This document shows, in pieces, positions 1-9,792 of a stretch of DNA of 64,000 nucleotides. The number at the start of each line of letters is the position of its first letter. Position 1 is the stretch's first letter. Source of the stretch: Singulisphaera sp. GP187 (lineage in GTDB: Bacteria; Planctomycetota; Planctomycetia; Gemmatales; Gemmataceae); NCBI GenBank assembly GCA_945905925.1, contig CAMDQN010000001.1:1-64000 (forward strand). The letters run 5' to 3'. The notes below the pieces were generated by a model, which saw only the letters and a program-made list of their open reading frames with translations, was not told the DNA's origin and ran no database searches. The position numbers were made by a program, and so were the translations under genes.

Positions 1-63
1 GGTGATCATCTTGACGGCCGAGAGCTTGTACTCCGCCGCATACGTCGTTCGGGCGCGGGCCAT
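1..63 (-). CDS. IS3-family transposase OrfA, N-terminal fragment
   Basis: The 21 visible residues start MARARTTYAAEYKLSAVKMI, the usual opening of the helix-turn-helix OrfA protein of IS3-type elements (HTH_Tnp_1 family), which binds the IS ends. An AAGGAG ribosome binding site (plus-strand 71-76) lies 7 nt before the ATG at 61-63. The rest of orfA and the orfB integrase lie outside the window, so activity of the element cannot be judged. Confidence 0.75.
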   Translation of the reverse strand, partial: MARARTTYAAEYKLSAVKMIT

Positions 64-127
64 TGGTGAACTCCTTGAGCAGAGTCTACACCGTTAACTT
101 CGTGTCCACCAAACTTGGGGAACCTCA
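1..127 (-). mobile_element. IS3-family insertion sequence, one end (rest lies left of the window)
   Basis: Read on the minus strand, a terminal sequence starting TGAGGTTCCCC at 127 runs into a GTGGACAC motif and then a ribosome binding site and a transposase start. TG-start ends with a GTGGACAC core are typical of IS3-family elements. The base after the end (128) is immediately in frame with a DUF1549 domain, so the element has inserted into that gene. The other end and the target duplication are outside the window. Confidence 0.75.
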
Positions 128-2875
128 AAGCACTGGGCCTACGTTCCGCCGAAGCGCCCTCCAGTTCCCGTTAGCCGCGAGCCGCAGGCGAGCGGGTTTG
201 TTCGCAACCCGATCGACGCGTTCGTCCTCGCGCGACTATCGAAAGAGGGGCTGAAGCCTGCACCGGAAGCCCCGCGCGAGATCCTCATCCGCCGGCTGTC
301 GCTCGACCTCATTGGGTTGCCGCCGACCCCGGCCGAAGTCGACGCGTTCGTGAGTGACAAAGCACCAGATGCCTACGAGAAGGTCGTCGATCGGTTGCTC
401 GCATCGCCGCAGTTCGGGGTGAAGTGGGCTCGCCCGTGGCTCGACGCCGCACGCTACGCCGACTCGCACGGGTTCCAGCGCGACGACCTCCGCGACCTGT
501 GGGCGTACCGCGACTGGGTGGTGAGTGCGCTCAACGCCGACATACCTTTTGACCGGTTCACGATCGAACAACTCGCGGGTGATCTGCTGCCCAACGCGAC
601 GCAGGCTCAGAAGATCGCGACCGGATTCAACCGCAGCGCGCCGACCAACGTGGAGGCCGGATCCGACCCCGAAGACACCCGCGTTAATCAAGTGTTCGAC
701 CGCGTGAACACGCTCAGTACCGTGTGGCTCGGGAGCACGCTCGAATGCGCGCAGTGCCACGACCACAAGTACGATCCGTTTTCGCAGAAGGACTATTACC
801 GGCTGTTCGCGTTCTTCAACAGCACCGCGATCGAAGCCGACCGCGCCAACCCGAAAGTACCGGGTTCGATCAAGTTCCTCGGTCCGGTGATGGAACTCAA
901 CGACCCCGCGGCGGACGTCGCGCGGATGAAACTACAAGTCGAACTCGCGACCGTGACGAAGAAACTCGCCGCCCGCGCCGAAGAACTGCACGCGCCGGAC
1001 GCGGTGTGGGAATCTGCAACGCGCAAGGCCGTGGCCGACTCGCCCCGCGAACACCTGCTCGAAGTGACGCGGTTCGACTCCAGCGGCGGCGCGACGCACG
1101 AAGTCCTCAAAGACGGCTCGGTGCTGCTCAGCGGTGATCCGCCCGATAAGGACACGTACACGGTCACGGCGAAGACCAACCTCGTCGGCATTCGCGGGTT
1201 CAAGTTGGAGGCGCTCACGGATTCGTCGCTGCCTGGCAAGGGACCGGGTCGCGGCGACGCCGTACGCCCGAACTTCGTCCTGAACACGTTCGCGGTGACG
1301 GTGTCTAAGCCCGACGGCAAGCCCTCAGTCGTGAAGTTGAAGGCCGCGAAAGCCGACTTCTCGCAAGCGAACATGCCGGTCGCGGGCGCGATCGACGCGG
1401 ACCCGAAAACGGCGTGGGCGATCAACCCGCAGTTCGGCAAACCGCACTGGGCGGTGTTCGGAACCGACGCGCCGCTCGGCTTCGACGGCGGCGCGGTGTT
1501 CACGTTCACGCTGGTGCAGGACTACGGTGGTGGTCGCACGATAGGGCGACTGCGCCTGTCGGCACTCACGGGCGGAACCGACACTGCGATTCCATCCAAG
1601 GTCTCGGACGCGCTCGCGGTGGCGGCGGAAAAGCGGACCGCAGCGCAGCAGAAAGCGGTTCTCGATTACCGGCAGTCGCAAGACGCCGAGTCCACGCGGT
1701 TGCACGCGGAACAGCGGAGGCTCGAAGCCGGTTTGGTTCAGGTGCCGACCGTGAAGACGCTCGTGATGCAGGAACTACTCGCGCCACGACCGACGACGGT
1801 GTTCAAGCGCGGCGACTTCCGCGCGCCCGGCGAACGCGTCGAACCGGGCACGCCCGGCGCGCTTCACGCGTTCGACCCGAAGGCCGAGCGGAACCGGCTG
1901 GGCTTGGCGAAGTGGCTCGTGTCGAAGGACAACCCGCTCACTGCGCGCGTGACCGTGAACCGACTGTGGGCAGAGTTGTTCGGCGCAGGGTTGGTGACGA
2001 CACCAGAAGATTTCGGCGCGAAGGGCGAACCCCCGACGCACCCAGAGTTGCTCGACTGGCTCGCGTGCGAACTGCAAGAACCTACCCCCCAGGCCCCCCT
2101 CCCTGAAGGAAAGGGGGAGAAAAGCCCGGCGTGGTCCGTGAAGCACCTGCTCCGCACCATCGTCCTCTCTTCGATCTATCGGCAATCCGCGCGCCTAACG
2201 CCCGACCTTCGCGCCAAAGACCCGGAGAACCGGCTGCTCGCACGCGGCCCGCGGTTCAGGCTCGACGCCGAAGCAATTCGTGACAACGCGTTGTCAATCG
2301 CGGGGCTGCTCAGCCCGAAACTCGGCGGTCCGCCGGTACGCCCGCCGCAGCCGGAAGGGTTGTGGGTGAAGGTCGGCGGCGAGCGGTACGACTACGTCGT
2401 GAGCGCCGGCGAGGACAAGTACCGTCGCGGGCTGTACGTCGTCTGGAAGCGGGGCGCGCCGTACCCCGGTTTCGTTGCGTTCGACGGTCCGGCCCGCGTC
2501 GCGTGTCGCGTCGCGCGCCCGCGAACGAACACACCGCTGCAAGCGCTCACGCTGCTCAACGATCCTGTCTATGTGGAAGCCGCGCTGAGTTTCGCGAAGC
2601 GAGTCGTCACCGAGAAGCCGGACGCGACAACGGACGATCGCATCGCACATGCCTTCCGGCTCGCGGTGGCACGCGAGCCCGGCGCGAAAGAGGTCGCGGT
2701 GCTGAAGGCGCTGTTCGACGCCGAGCGCGACGCGATGGCACGCACCCCGGCTGCCGCAAAACAGTTAGTGAAGGACTTCGCCGCGCCTGCGAAGGTGCCC
2801 CCGGCTGAGTTCGCCGCGTGGTACGCCGTCTGCGTCGCGCTGCTGAACCTCGACGAAACCATCACGAAGGGTTGA
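128..2875 (+). pseudogene. DUF1549/DUF1553 (PSD1-type) protein, 5' end removed by IS insertion
   Basis: The open frame begins directly at the IS end (128) with HWAYVPPKRPPVP, which is where the DUF1549 domain of planctomycete PSD1 proteins normally starts. The upstream signal peptide and cytochrome c part are missing. DUF1549 hallmarks follow (FVLARLSKEGLKP, LDLIGLPPTP, CAQCHDHKYDP near 745-775). The C-terminal third is DUF1553 (NRLWAELFGAGLV, TNTPLQALTLLNDP). These proteins pair with DUF1501 proteins, and a DUF1501 gene follows 5 nt downstream. A TTG at 317 could start a shorter product, but it would lack the export signal. A C/G-rich repeat-like insert of about 39 nt lies in frame at 2081-2119. 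The function of the family is unknown; its cytochrome parts suggest surface redox or degradation chemistry. As it stands the gene is most likely non-functional. Confidence 0.85.
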
Positions 2876-2880
2876 CCCCG

Positions 2881-4290
2881 ATGAACGCACTCACCGCGAC
2901 GCGCCGACAGTTCTTGCGCCGCTCCGGGTTGGGGTTTGGCTCGGCCGCGCTCGCCACGCTCCTCGAGGAATCGCCCCTTGCTTGCGCGTCGGGCTTGTTG
3001 CCCAAGCCGCACCACGCGCCGAAGGCCAATCGCGTCATCTACCTGCACATGATCGGCGCGCCGTCGCACCTCGACCTGTTCGACCACAAACCGGAACTTA
3101 AGAAACGCGATGGACAGGAGTGCCCGGAGGAGTTGTTGAAGGGGCGGCGGTTCGCGTTCATCGGCGGGAAGTTGACGCTGGCCGGTTCGCCGTTCAAGTT
3201 CGCGAAGCACGGCAAGAGCGGCCTGGAACTCTCCGAATTGCTGCCGAACCTCGCGACCGTGGCCGATCACCTTGCACTCGTGAAGACGGTCCACACGGAA
3301 GAAATCAACCACGCGCCAGCGCAGATGTTCTTGCGCACGGGGTTCGGCCGCGGCGGGCGCCCGGCGTTCGGTTCGTGGGTCGCCTACGGACTCGGCTCGG
3401 AATCGCAGAACCTACCCACGTATGTCGTGCTGCTATCTGGTCCGCTCGGCGGCGCGGGCACGGCGCTCTGGGGCAGCGGATTCCTGCCGAGCGTCTATCA
3501 GGGCGTTCAGTTCCGCACCACGGGCGACGCGGTGCTTCACCTCGGCAACCCGCCCGGACAGTCACCCGAAGACCGCCACAGAATCCTCGACGCGATCAAG
3601 AGATTGAACGAGGAGCAACTCGACGCGGTCGGCGACCCGGAGATCGCCACGCGCATCAGTCAGTACGAACTCGCGTTCAAGATGCAGACCAGCGTGCCCG
3701 ACCTGATGGACATCTCGAAGGAACCGAAAGAGGTTCTGGAGTCCTACGGGGCGCAACCGGGGAAAGGGTCGTTCGCGAACAACTGCCTGCTCGCGCGCCG
3801 GTTGGTCGAACGCGGCGCGCGTGTAGTCGAACTGTACGACGCCGACTGGGACCACCACGGCGCCATCGCGACGCGGCTTCCCGCGAAGTGCAAGGACGTG
3901 GACCGCGGAGCCGCGGCGCTCATCAAAGATCTGAAGCGCCTCGGAATGCTCGACGACACGCTCGTCGTGTGAGGTTCGGAGTTCGGGCGCACGCCGCTGC
4001 GCCAGGGAGCCGACGGCGACGGCAAGGCGACCGCTCTCGGGCGCGATCACCACAAGGACGCGTTCACCTGCTGGCTCGCGGGCGGCGGGGTGAAAGGTGG
4101 AACCACACTGGGCGCAACCGACCCGTTCGGCTTTTCACCCACCGAGAACCCGGTCCACGTGCACGACCTCAACGCGACCGTGCTGCACCTGCTCGGACTC
4201 GACCACGAGAAACTGACGTTCAAGTACCAGGGCCGCGAGTTCCGCCTGACCGACGTTCAAGGTGTCGTGCAGAAACCGCTGTTGCGCTGA
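2881..4290 (+). pseudogene. DUF1501 protein with one in-frame TGA (3970-3972)
   Basis: The ATG at 2881 gives a twin-arginine-type leader (TRRQFLRRSGLGFGSAALA) and then a full DUF1501 domain, a secreted protein family of planctomycetes that resembles sulfatases and phosphatases. The frame reads 363 residues to TGA at 3970-3972 and then continues in the same frame for another 106 residues to a TGA at 4288-4290. The context is DTLVV[12 protein letters not shown], and related proteins have Trp (WGGEFGRTP) at this position, so TGG to TGA is the simplest change. The downstream half is fully conserved in style ([17 protein letters not shown]). It lies 5 nt after the IS-disrupted DUF1553 partner, so loss of function of the pair is plausible. 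A 6-bp hairpin with a 6-nt loop follows at 3986-4003, which leaves recoding open. Confidence 0.75.
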
Positions 4291-4364
4291 CGCGCGGCCT
4301 GAGAATTGCAGGCGCTCCGTGTGCCGCGACGAGTACCGCTGCGCGGGGCGCGTGTGTCGCAGCG

Positions 4365-4649
4365 ATGGAAGGTCTCGCGTTCAACGCACGCGAGGATCGG
4401 CGCCCGACGGACGCGGAACACACACTCAAACGAGTACTTGAGGCATTCTCCGCGTCGGCCGCGTACTTTCATTGCCAACTCGGCCATCATCACTGCGTCG
4501 GTGGCCGGTCACAGTTCGCGCTCGACCATCTGCACGAAGCAGCACGGCTGGATCACGATAAGTATTCAGATCATGCGAACCGGTTGATTCGGCAAAATCC
4601 GCACCGCGACATCCGGGTGCCTGCCTCGGCTGTCGCGGTAAGCCGCTAA
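4365..4649 (+). CDS. small TPR-like protein or remnant
   Basis: A 94-residue frame starts at ATG 4365, 75 nt after the DUF1501 gene. The part GHHHCVGGRSQFALDHLHEA followed by ARLDHDKYSDHANRLI has the spacing of a tetratricopeptide helix pair. There is no signal peptide and no clear ribosome binding site. It may be the tail of a larger TPR protein whose front has been lost, because the frame is also open upstream through the DUF1501 region in a non-coding phase. Function unknown. Confidence 0.35.
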   Translation: MEGLAFNAREDRRPTDAEHTLKRVLEAFSASAAYFHCQLGHHHCVGGRSQFALDHLHEAARLDHDKYSDHANRLIRQNPHRDIRVPASAVAVSR

Positions 4650-4852
4650 CCTCCCACCGGCTGGTGTTGCTTTGGAACATGGCGAGGAGGAATCCGTCTG
4701 CCAAGCAGCGCGGTCACCGGAAATCATCGCCTCGCTGCGTTAGGTTTCGGATCCCCGTTCGTCCCGAAACGATGAGCCATTTGTGTGGTCAAACGGATGG
4801 CGCGGGTGGTATTCTCAAAGCGAATTTCCCGCCTGATGTCCGAAGTTGCGTT

Positions 4853-7744
4853 ATGGCGAAGTCACACTTCTTTGCCTTCATCCTGCTAACGATCCTGATC
4901 CTCGGTCAGATCCAGGCAGCGGCCACCCGTGCGCAAGCGGACGGGCAGGATGCGAAGGATCGCACCGACCCGCCCGCGAAGAAAGACGGAGTCAAGGACC
5001 CGCAACGCGGCGGAGCGACCCGCCCCAACCCCTTACCGAAGTGGATTCGGGATTTGGATCTCGACGGGGACGGGCAAGTCACCCTCGACGAATGGCGAAC
5101 AGCAAAGCGCCCCCTCGCAGAGTTCACCGAGTACGACCTCAACGACGACGGCTTCATCACACTACAAGAACTCCTCCGGCGATTGCGTGCGATCCCCGAC
5201 TTGGTTCTCGACAAGGGTCGGTTGGCCCACGCCGGTGCAATTGAGGGGACTGGCGAGACGTATCGGGGCAAGACCGCATTCAAAGTGCTGCGGGTACGAC
5301 TGGACACGGGCAAGACGTACCAGTTCGACCTGATCAGTCCGGTGTTTCAGGCGTTCATCTTTCTCGAAGACGCTGATGGCAACCCACTCGCCGAAAGCGG
5401 GGCCGCTGGTGTCGGGGAGAACTGTCGTCTCACCTACCGCGCTACCTTCACCGGCACCCACCGCGTCGTGGTCACGAGTGTCGGCGGGTTCCGCGTCGGC
5501 GCCTTCAACCTTACGGTGAGTGCCCAGGACCGCCCGAGTCCGTTGCCGCAATGGTTCCGAGACCTGGACGAGGACGGGGATGGCCAGGTCGGTCTCAACG
5601 AGTGGCGAACGGCCAGGCGGCCCATCGCCGAGTTCAACGAATACGACTTCGATGGCGACGGACTCATCACACCACGAGAACTCGCACGCCGCTCGACCGA
5701 ACGGGCAGAACTGGTATTCGACAAAGGCAAAGTGACCCACGCCGGCGTGTTGGCGGAGCAGCCCGAACCGCACCGCGGGAAGACCTCGTTCAAAGTGGTG
5801 ACGGTGCGGTTGGAAGCCAGAAAAACGTACCGGTTCGACCTCGTCTGCACGACGACCCGGGCGTTCATGTTCCTCGAAGACCCAGACGGCACCCCACTTG
5901 CCGAGAGCGGTAGTCAAAATGCTAACGAGAGTTGCCGCCTCAAATATCGATCGACCCGGACCGGCCTCTATCAGGTCGTGATCACCAGTATCAACGGAAC
6001 TCGCATCGGGCCGTTCACCCTCTCGGCTCGTATCGAGGAACGCGTTGATCAACAGCCGAACTGGTTCAAGGAGTCGGACACGGATCGGGACGGGCAAGTT
6101 GCACTCAACGAATGGCTGATGGCAAAGCGCCCTCTCGTCGGGTTTAAAGAGTACGATTTCAACGACGATGGATTCATCACGCCGCAGGAACTCCTCCGAC
6201 AATTGCGCGCGGTCCCGGACCTGATTCTCGACAAGGGGCGATTGGCACACGCCGGTGTGGTCGAAGAAACTGACGAGGTGTATCGCGGCAAGACCGCGTA
6301 CAAGATCCTCACGATCAGGTTGGAAGCCGGAAAAACGTACCAATTCGATCTGTCCAGCGCGACATTTCAGTCGTTCATCTACCTCGAAGACACCGAAGAG
6401 TCCACACTCGCCGAAACCGGCAGTCGCGGTGTGGGCGACAACTGTCGGCTCGTATACTACGCCACCCAGACGGGTATCTGCCGGGTCATCGCGACCAGCG
6501 TCGGCGGAGTCCGCTTCGGGCCTTTCAAACTCGCCGTGCGAGACGGGAAGCCATCGTCCCTGCCCTCGTGGTTCGACGCCCTCGACACGGACAGCGACGG
6601 ACAGGTCGAGTTGAGCGAGTGGCGCACGGCCGGGCGTGCCGTCCCCGGATTCGGGGAGTACGACCTCGATGACGACGGACTCATCACCCCGCGGGAACTG
6701 ACGCGTCGCCGGGTAGCGCCAACGGAGTTGGTGTTGGAGAAGGGCAAGGCGACACACGCCGGGGCAATCGCAGAGAGCATCGAGATGTACCGGGGCAAGA
6801 CGGCCTTCACGGTCGTTACGGTCCGCCTTGAGGCTGGCAAGACGTACCAGTTCGACCTAATCAGCCCAGTGTTCCAGGCGTTCATCTTTCTCGAAGACGC
6901 GAACGGCACCCCGCGAGCCGAAAACAGCAGCCCCTTCATCGGCGGCAATTCGCGCATCGTGTACCGCGCGGCCCGGACCGGCACTTATCGGATCGTCGTC
7001 ACCAGTTTGGGTGGGTTCCGGGTCGGCCCGTTCACTCTCACCGCCCGCGACGGCGTCCTGCTGCCCGGGATGCCCCGCTGGTTCGCGGATCTGGACACGG
7101 ACGGGGACGGGCAAGTCAGCCTCAATGAGTGGCTGACCTCCGGGCGCGCATTCGCCGCGTTCAGTGAGGACGACCTCGACGGCGACGGACTCATCACTCT
7201 CCGGGAAGTGAACCAGAAGGCCGTCATTCGACCCGACCTGAAGTTCGAGAAGGGCCGACTGACGCACACCGAAGCGCTCGTGGCGGCGGGTGCGCCCTAC
7301 CGCGGGAAGATGGCGTTCAAGGTTCTGACCGTGCGGTTGGAAGCTGGAAAGTCGTACCAGTTCAGCCTGATCAGCCCCGCGTTCCAGTCGTTCCTCTTTC
7401 TCGAAGACGCGAACGGCAGTCCGCTGGTCGAGAGGAGTAGCCCGGGTACCGGGGCCGACTGCCGGCTCGTGTACCGCGCCACTCAAACGGGCACGTATCG
7501 GGTCGTCGTCACCAGTTTGGGTGGGTTCCGGGTTGGTTCGTTCACCCTCACCGCCCGCGACGGCGCCGTCCCTCCCGGACCGCTGCCGGCGTGGTTCCAG
7601 GAATTGGACATGGACGGAGACAGCCAGGTGGGACTCGACGAGTGGCGTACCGCCGGGCGCACCCTCGACGGGTTCCGCGCCTTCGATCCCAACGATGACG
7701 GGATCATCACGCCACAAGAGTTGCTCAGGAGCCTGAGCAAGTAA
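4853..7744 (+). CDS. secreted multi-EF-hand protein with alternating beta-domains
   Basis: A 963-residue protein. The start at 4853 is chosen because it gives a signal peptide (MAKSHFFAFILLTILILGQ, then QAAA). After a short charged linker the protein consists of tandem units of about 170 residues (about 510 nt). Each unit has an EF-hand pair (DLDGDGQVxLxEWRTA ... EYDxNDDGxITPxEL) followed by a beta-rich domain (KGRLxHAG ... YRGKTAFKV ... KTYQFDLISPxFQAFIFLED ... YRVVVTSLGGFRVGxFTLT) that resembles bacterial PPC domains. There are six EF-hand pairs (near residues 66, 236, 407, 576, 746 and 917) and five beta-domains, giving up to twelve calcium loops with mostly intact D-x-D-x-D residues. It probably binds calcium outside the cytoplasm. 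No catalytic domain is visible. It stands alone and has no clear operon partner. Confidence 0.85.
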   Translation: MAKSHFFAFILLTILILGQIQAAATRAQADGQDAKDRTDPPAKKDGVKDPQRGGATRPNPLPKWIRDLDLDGDGQVTLDEWRTAKRPLAEFTEYDLNDDGFITLQELLRRLRAIPDLVLDKGRLAHAGAIEGTGETYRGKTAFKVLRVRLDTGKTYQFDLISPVFQAFIFLEDADGNPLAESGAAGVGENCRLTYRATFTGTHRVVVTSVGGFRVGAFNLTVSAQDRPSPLPQWFRDLDEDGDGQVGLNEWRTARRPIAEFNEYDFDGDGLITPRELARRSTERAELVFDKGKVTHAGVLAEQPEPHRGKTSFKVVTVRLEARKTYRFDLVCTTTRAFMFLEDPDGTPLAESGSQNANESCRLKYRSTRTGLYQVVITSINGTRIGPFTLSARIEERVDQQPNWFKESDTDRDGQVALNEWLMAKRPLVGFKEYDFNDDGFITPQELLRQLRAVPDLILDKGRLAHAGVVEETDEVYRGKTAYKILTIRLEAGKTYQFDLSSATFQSFIYLEDTEESTLAETGSRGVGDNCRLVYYATQTGICRVIATSVGGVRFGPFKLAVRDGKPSSLPSWFDALDTDSDGQVELSEWRTAGRAVPGFGEYDLDDDGLITPRELTRRRVAPTELVLEKGKATHAGAIAESIEMYRGKTAFTVVTVRLEAGKTYQFDLISPVFQAFIFLEDANGTPRAENSSPFIGGNSRIVYRAARTGTYRIVVTSLGGFRVGPFTLTARDGVLLPGMPRWFADLDTDGDGQVSLNEWLTSGRAFAAFSEDDLDGDGLITLREVNQKAVIRPDLKFEKGRLTHTEALVAAGAPYRGKMAFKVLTVRLEAGKSYQFSLISPAFQSFLFLEDANGSPLVERSSPGTGADCRLVYRATQTGTYRVVVTSLGGFRVGSFTLTARDGAVPPGPLPAWFQELDMDGDSQVGLDEWRTAGRTLDGFRAFDPNDDGIITPQELLRSLSK

Positions 7745-8132
7745 GGCACCCCGCCCCGCCGTCCCATTCGGACCACACGATGGCAATCTCGATCACGGGC
7801 CGCGCGAATAAGGAGCACTCGGGGATGAAGTCGATCGATCCGCAGGAACGCGGTGCCACGCAGTCGCACTCAACGCTCCGTTTGTTGCGGAACACGCGAA
7901 CCGCACACTGATTCGATCTCTTTCTTGAGGTAGCCGCTCCCTTCCGCCGGTGACCGGCCAACTTCTTGCGATTCGGTTTGTAGCTCTTGTCCTGCGTGAC
8001 TCGTCCCCTTGTGGGCTTGGGTCTTGCTTCCGTGCTTCCTGTCAGCGAGCATGAGCGACACCCGCAAGAATCGCGCGACGCGTCGCAGTCGTGCGTTCTA
8101 CCCGACCCAAGCACGCCGAAGCCAAGCCAAAC
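7745..8132. other. intergenic region without a convincing gene
   Basis: About 390 nt separate the EF-hand gene from the aminotransferase gene. Short open frames exist on both strands (for example minus 7870-8067 and plus 7825-7911), but none has a ribosome binding site or recognisable sequence. The aminotransferase promoter presumably lies here. I see no clear hairpin or T-run terminator. Confidence 0.4.
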
Positions 8133-9548
8133 ATGAAAGACGAAGCCAGCATGAGCGACAACCTCCCGCGGCCCGCGGTTCCGCGTGTTCGCCGAGAACT
8201 GCCGGTTACCAGTCACGTTCCGCATCCCTATGACGGACCTCCGAGGGCCGAAGTACTGAGCCTCCGCAAGCAGTACCTCACGCCCGGCCTGCTCACCTAC
8301 TACCGCGAGCCGTTGTTAGTGGTCGAAGGCCACATGCAGTACCTCTGGGACGAAACCGGCACGCGATATCTCGATGGCTTCGCCGGGATCGTGAGTGTGT
8401 CGGTCGGGCACTGCCACCCGGAGATCGTGGAACGCGTGCGTCAACAGATCGGCACGCTTCAGCACACCACCACCATCTACCTCCACCCGACTATCGGCGA
8501 GTTCGGGCGTCGGCTGGCCGAACACATGCCTGCGGACAGCGGGCTATCGGTGAGCTACTTCACGAACTCTGGGAGCGAGGCGAACGAAATCGCGGTCCTC
8601 TCCGCTCGTGAATTCACCGGGAACGTCGATGTCATCAGCCTGCGGAACGGCTATCACGGCGGCACGCAAGGCACGATGGCGCTGACCGCCGTCGGCACGT
8701 GGAAGTTCAAGACCAGCCCCGTGGCGAACATCAAGCACGCCGCGCCGGGCTACTGCTACCGCTGCCCTTACGGTCTCACGTATCCGTCGTGCGACGTGCG
8801 CTGCGCGGAGGACGTGGAATCGCTGATCCGCTACGAAACGCCCGGTGCTGTCGCGGCCTTCATCGGTGAAACGATTCAGGGAGTCGGGGGCGTCGTGACC
8901 CCGCCGCCGGAGTATTTCGGCATCGTGTACGAGATCGTGCGGCGGTACGGTGGGCTGTGTATCGCGGACGAAGTGCAGACCGGGTTCGGGCGCACGGGCA
9001 CCGCGTTCTGGGGGTTCGAGAACTGGGGTGTGAAGCCCGACCTCGTGACGATGGCGAAAGGGATCGGCAACGGCGCTCCGCTCGGGGCGTGTGTGACGAC
9101 GCCCGAGATCGCCGCGATGATGGCGCGACGGGTTCACTTCAACACGTTCGGCGGCAACCCGGTGAGCGTCACACAAGGGCTGGCGACGCTCGACATCATC
9201 GACCGCGACGGCATTCAGCAGAACGCGCACTCCGTCGGTACTCACCTCAAGCAACGGCTCGTGGAACTCGCGGACCGTCAGTCGCTAATCGGCGAGGTTC
9301 GCGGAATGGGACTGATGTTGGGCGTTGAGTTGGTCCGCGACCGCACAACGAAGGAACCCGCGAACACCGAAACCGCTGACGTGCTGGAACTCGCGAAGGA
9401 ACGTGGACTGCTCATCGGTAAGGGCGGGCTTCTCGGCAACACGCTGCGCATCAAGCCGCCGATGTGCATTACGAAAGATGACGCGGATTTCCTCGTTGAA
9501 ACTCTCGACGAAGTGCTAACGATTGTGAACCAGCGAACCGTTTCGTAG
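8133..9548 (+). CDS. class III PLP-dependent aminotransferase (alanine-glyoxylate aminotransferase 2-like)
   Basis: A 471-residue fold-type I enzyme of the ornithine/AGXT2 group, expected to transfer an amino group to pyruvate or glyoxylate in the cytoplasm. Seen: the cofactor-binding NSGSEANE region, YHGGTQG, the acid motif IADEVQTGFGRTG that contacts the pyridine ring, and the PLP lysine in TMAKGIGNG (Lys309). The Cys-rich segment YCYRCPYGLTYPSCDVRC before the acid motif is characteristic of AGXT2-like proteins and not of 4-aminobutyrate transaminases. Start options are GTG 8091, ATG 8133 and ATG 8151. No strong ribosome binding site decides between them and 8133 was taken. Substrate specificity cannot be read from sequence alone. 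Confidence 0.85.
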   Translation: MKDEASMSDNLPRPAVPRVRRELPVTSHVPHPYDGPPRAEVLSLRKQYLTPGLLTYYREPLLVVEGHMQYLWDETGTRYLDGFAGIVSVSVGHCHPEIVERVRQQIGTLQHTTTIYLHPTIGEFGRRLAEHMPADSGLSVSYFTNSGSEANEIAVLSAREFTGNVDVISLRNGYHGGTQGTMALTAVGTWKFKTSPVANIKHAAPGYCYRCPYGLTYPSCDVRCAEDVESLIRYETPGAVAAFIGETIQGVGGVVTPPPEYFGIVYEIVRRYGGLCIADEVQTGFGRTGTAFWGFENWGVKPDLVTMAKGIGNGAPLGACVTTPEIAAMMARRVHFNTFGGNPVSVTQGLATLDIIDRDGIQQNAHSVGTHLKQRLVELADRQSLIGEVRGMGLMLGVELVRDRTTKEPANTETADVLELAKERGLLIGKGGLLGNTLRIKPPMCITKDDADFLVETLDEVLTIVNQRTVS

Positions 9549-9618
9549 ATGCAAGACAGACTTAACCACAGCGTAGTGATTATCAGTGACGAGGGGTCGA
9601 CTGGGCCCGCGCGTGCGA

Positions 9619-9766
9619 ATGGGGGAACCCCCTGGCGGGATACCGGCCGTGGTGCTCCCACCAATGCCATTGTTCTTGTGCGGGGACCCAGCGGGACCGG
9701 GGGGTCAGTCGCCGAACCTGCTACCGGCTCATCGAGAAGTACCACCTCGCCGCGGGGAGCGAATGA
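9619..9766 (+). pseudogene. possible frameshifted excisionase-type helix-turn-helix gene
   Basis: An ATG at 9619 opens a frame reading MGEPPGGIPAVVLPPMPLFL. After a shift of phase near 9690 a second frame reads GVSRRTCYRLIEKYHLAAGS and stops at 9764-9766. The second stretch looks like the recognition part of a small excisionase-like HTH protein (VSRRTxYRLIE). Joined, they would make a protein of about 48 residues, shorter than usual. This is a weak call based on a short motif. Confidence 0.25.
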
Positions 9767-9778
9767 TTGCTCCCCGCG
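9751..9778. repeat. perfect 10-bp stem hairpin downstream of the aminotransferase
   Basis: CGCGGGGAGC at 9751-9760 pairs perfectly with GCTCCCCGCG at 9769-9778 around an 8-nt loop. It lies between convergent genes (aminotransferase on plus, small membrane protein on minus). There is no T-run on either side, so it is not a standard intrinsic terminator but could slow or stabilise 3' ends. Confidence 0.6.
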
Positions 9779-9792
9779 ACCCGCGACATGTG

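Noticed and set aside
7870-8067. 65-codon minus-strand frame upstream of the aminotransferase
   Set aside because: No ribosome binding site, mixed composition and overlap with competing frames of similar quality. Not enough to call a gene.
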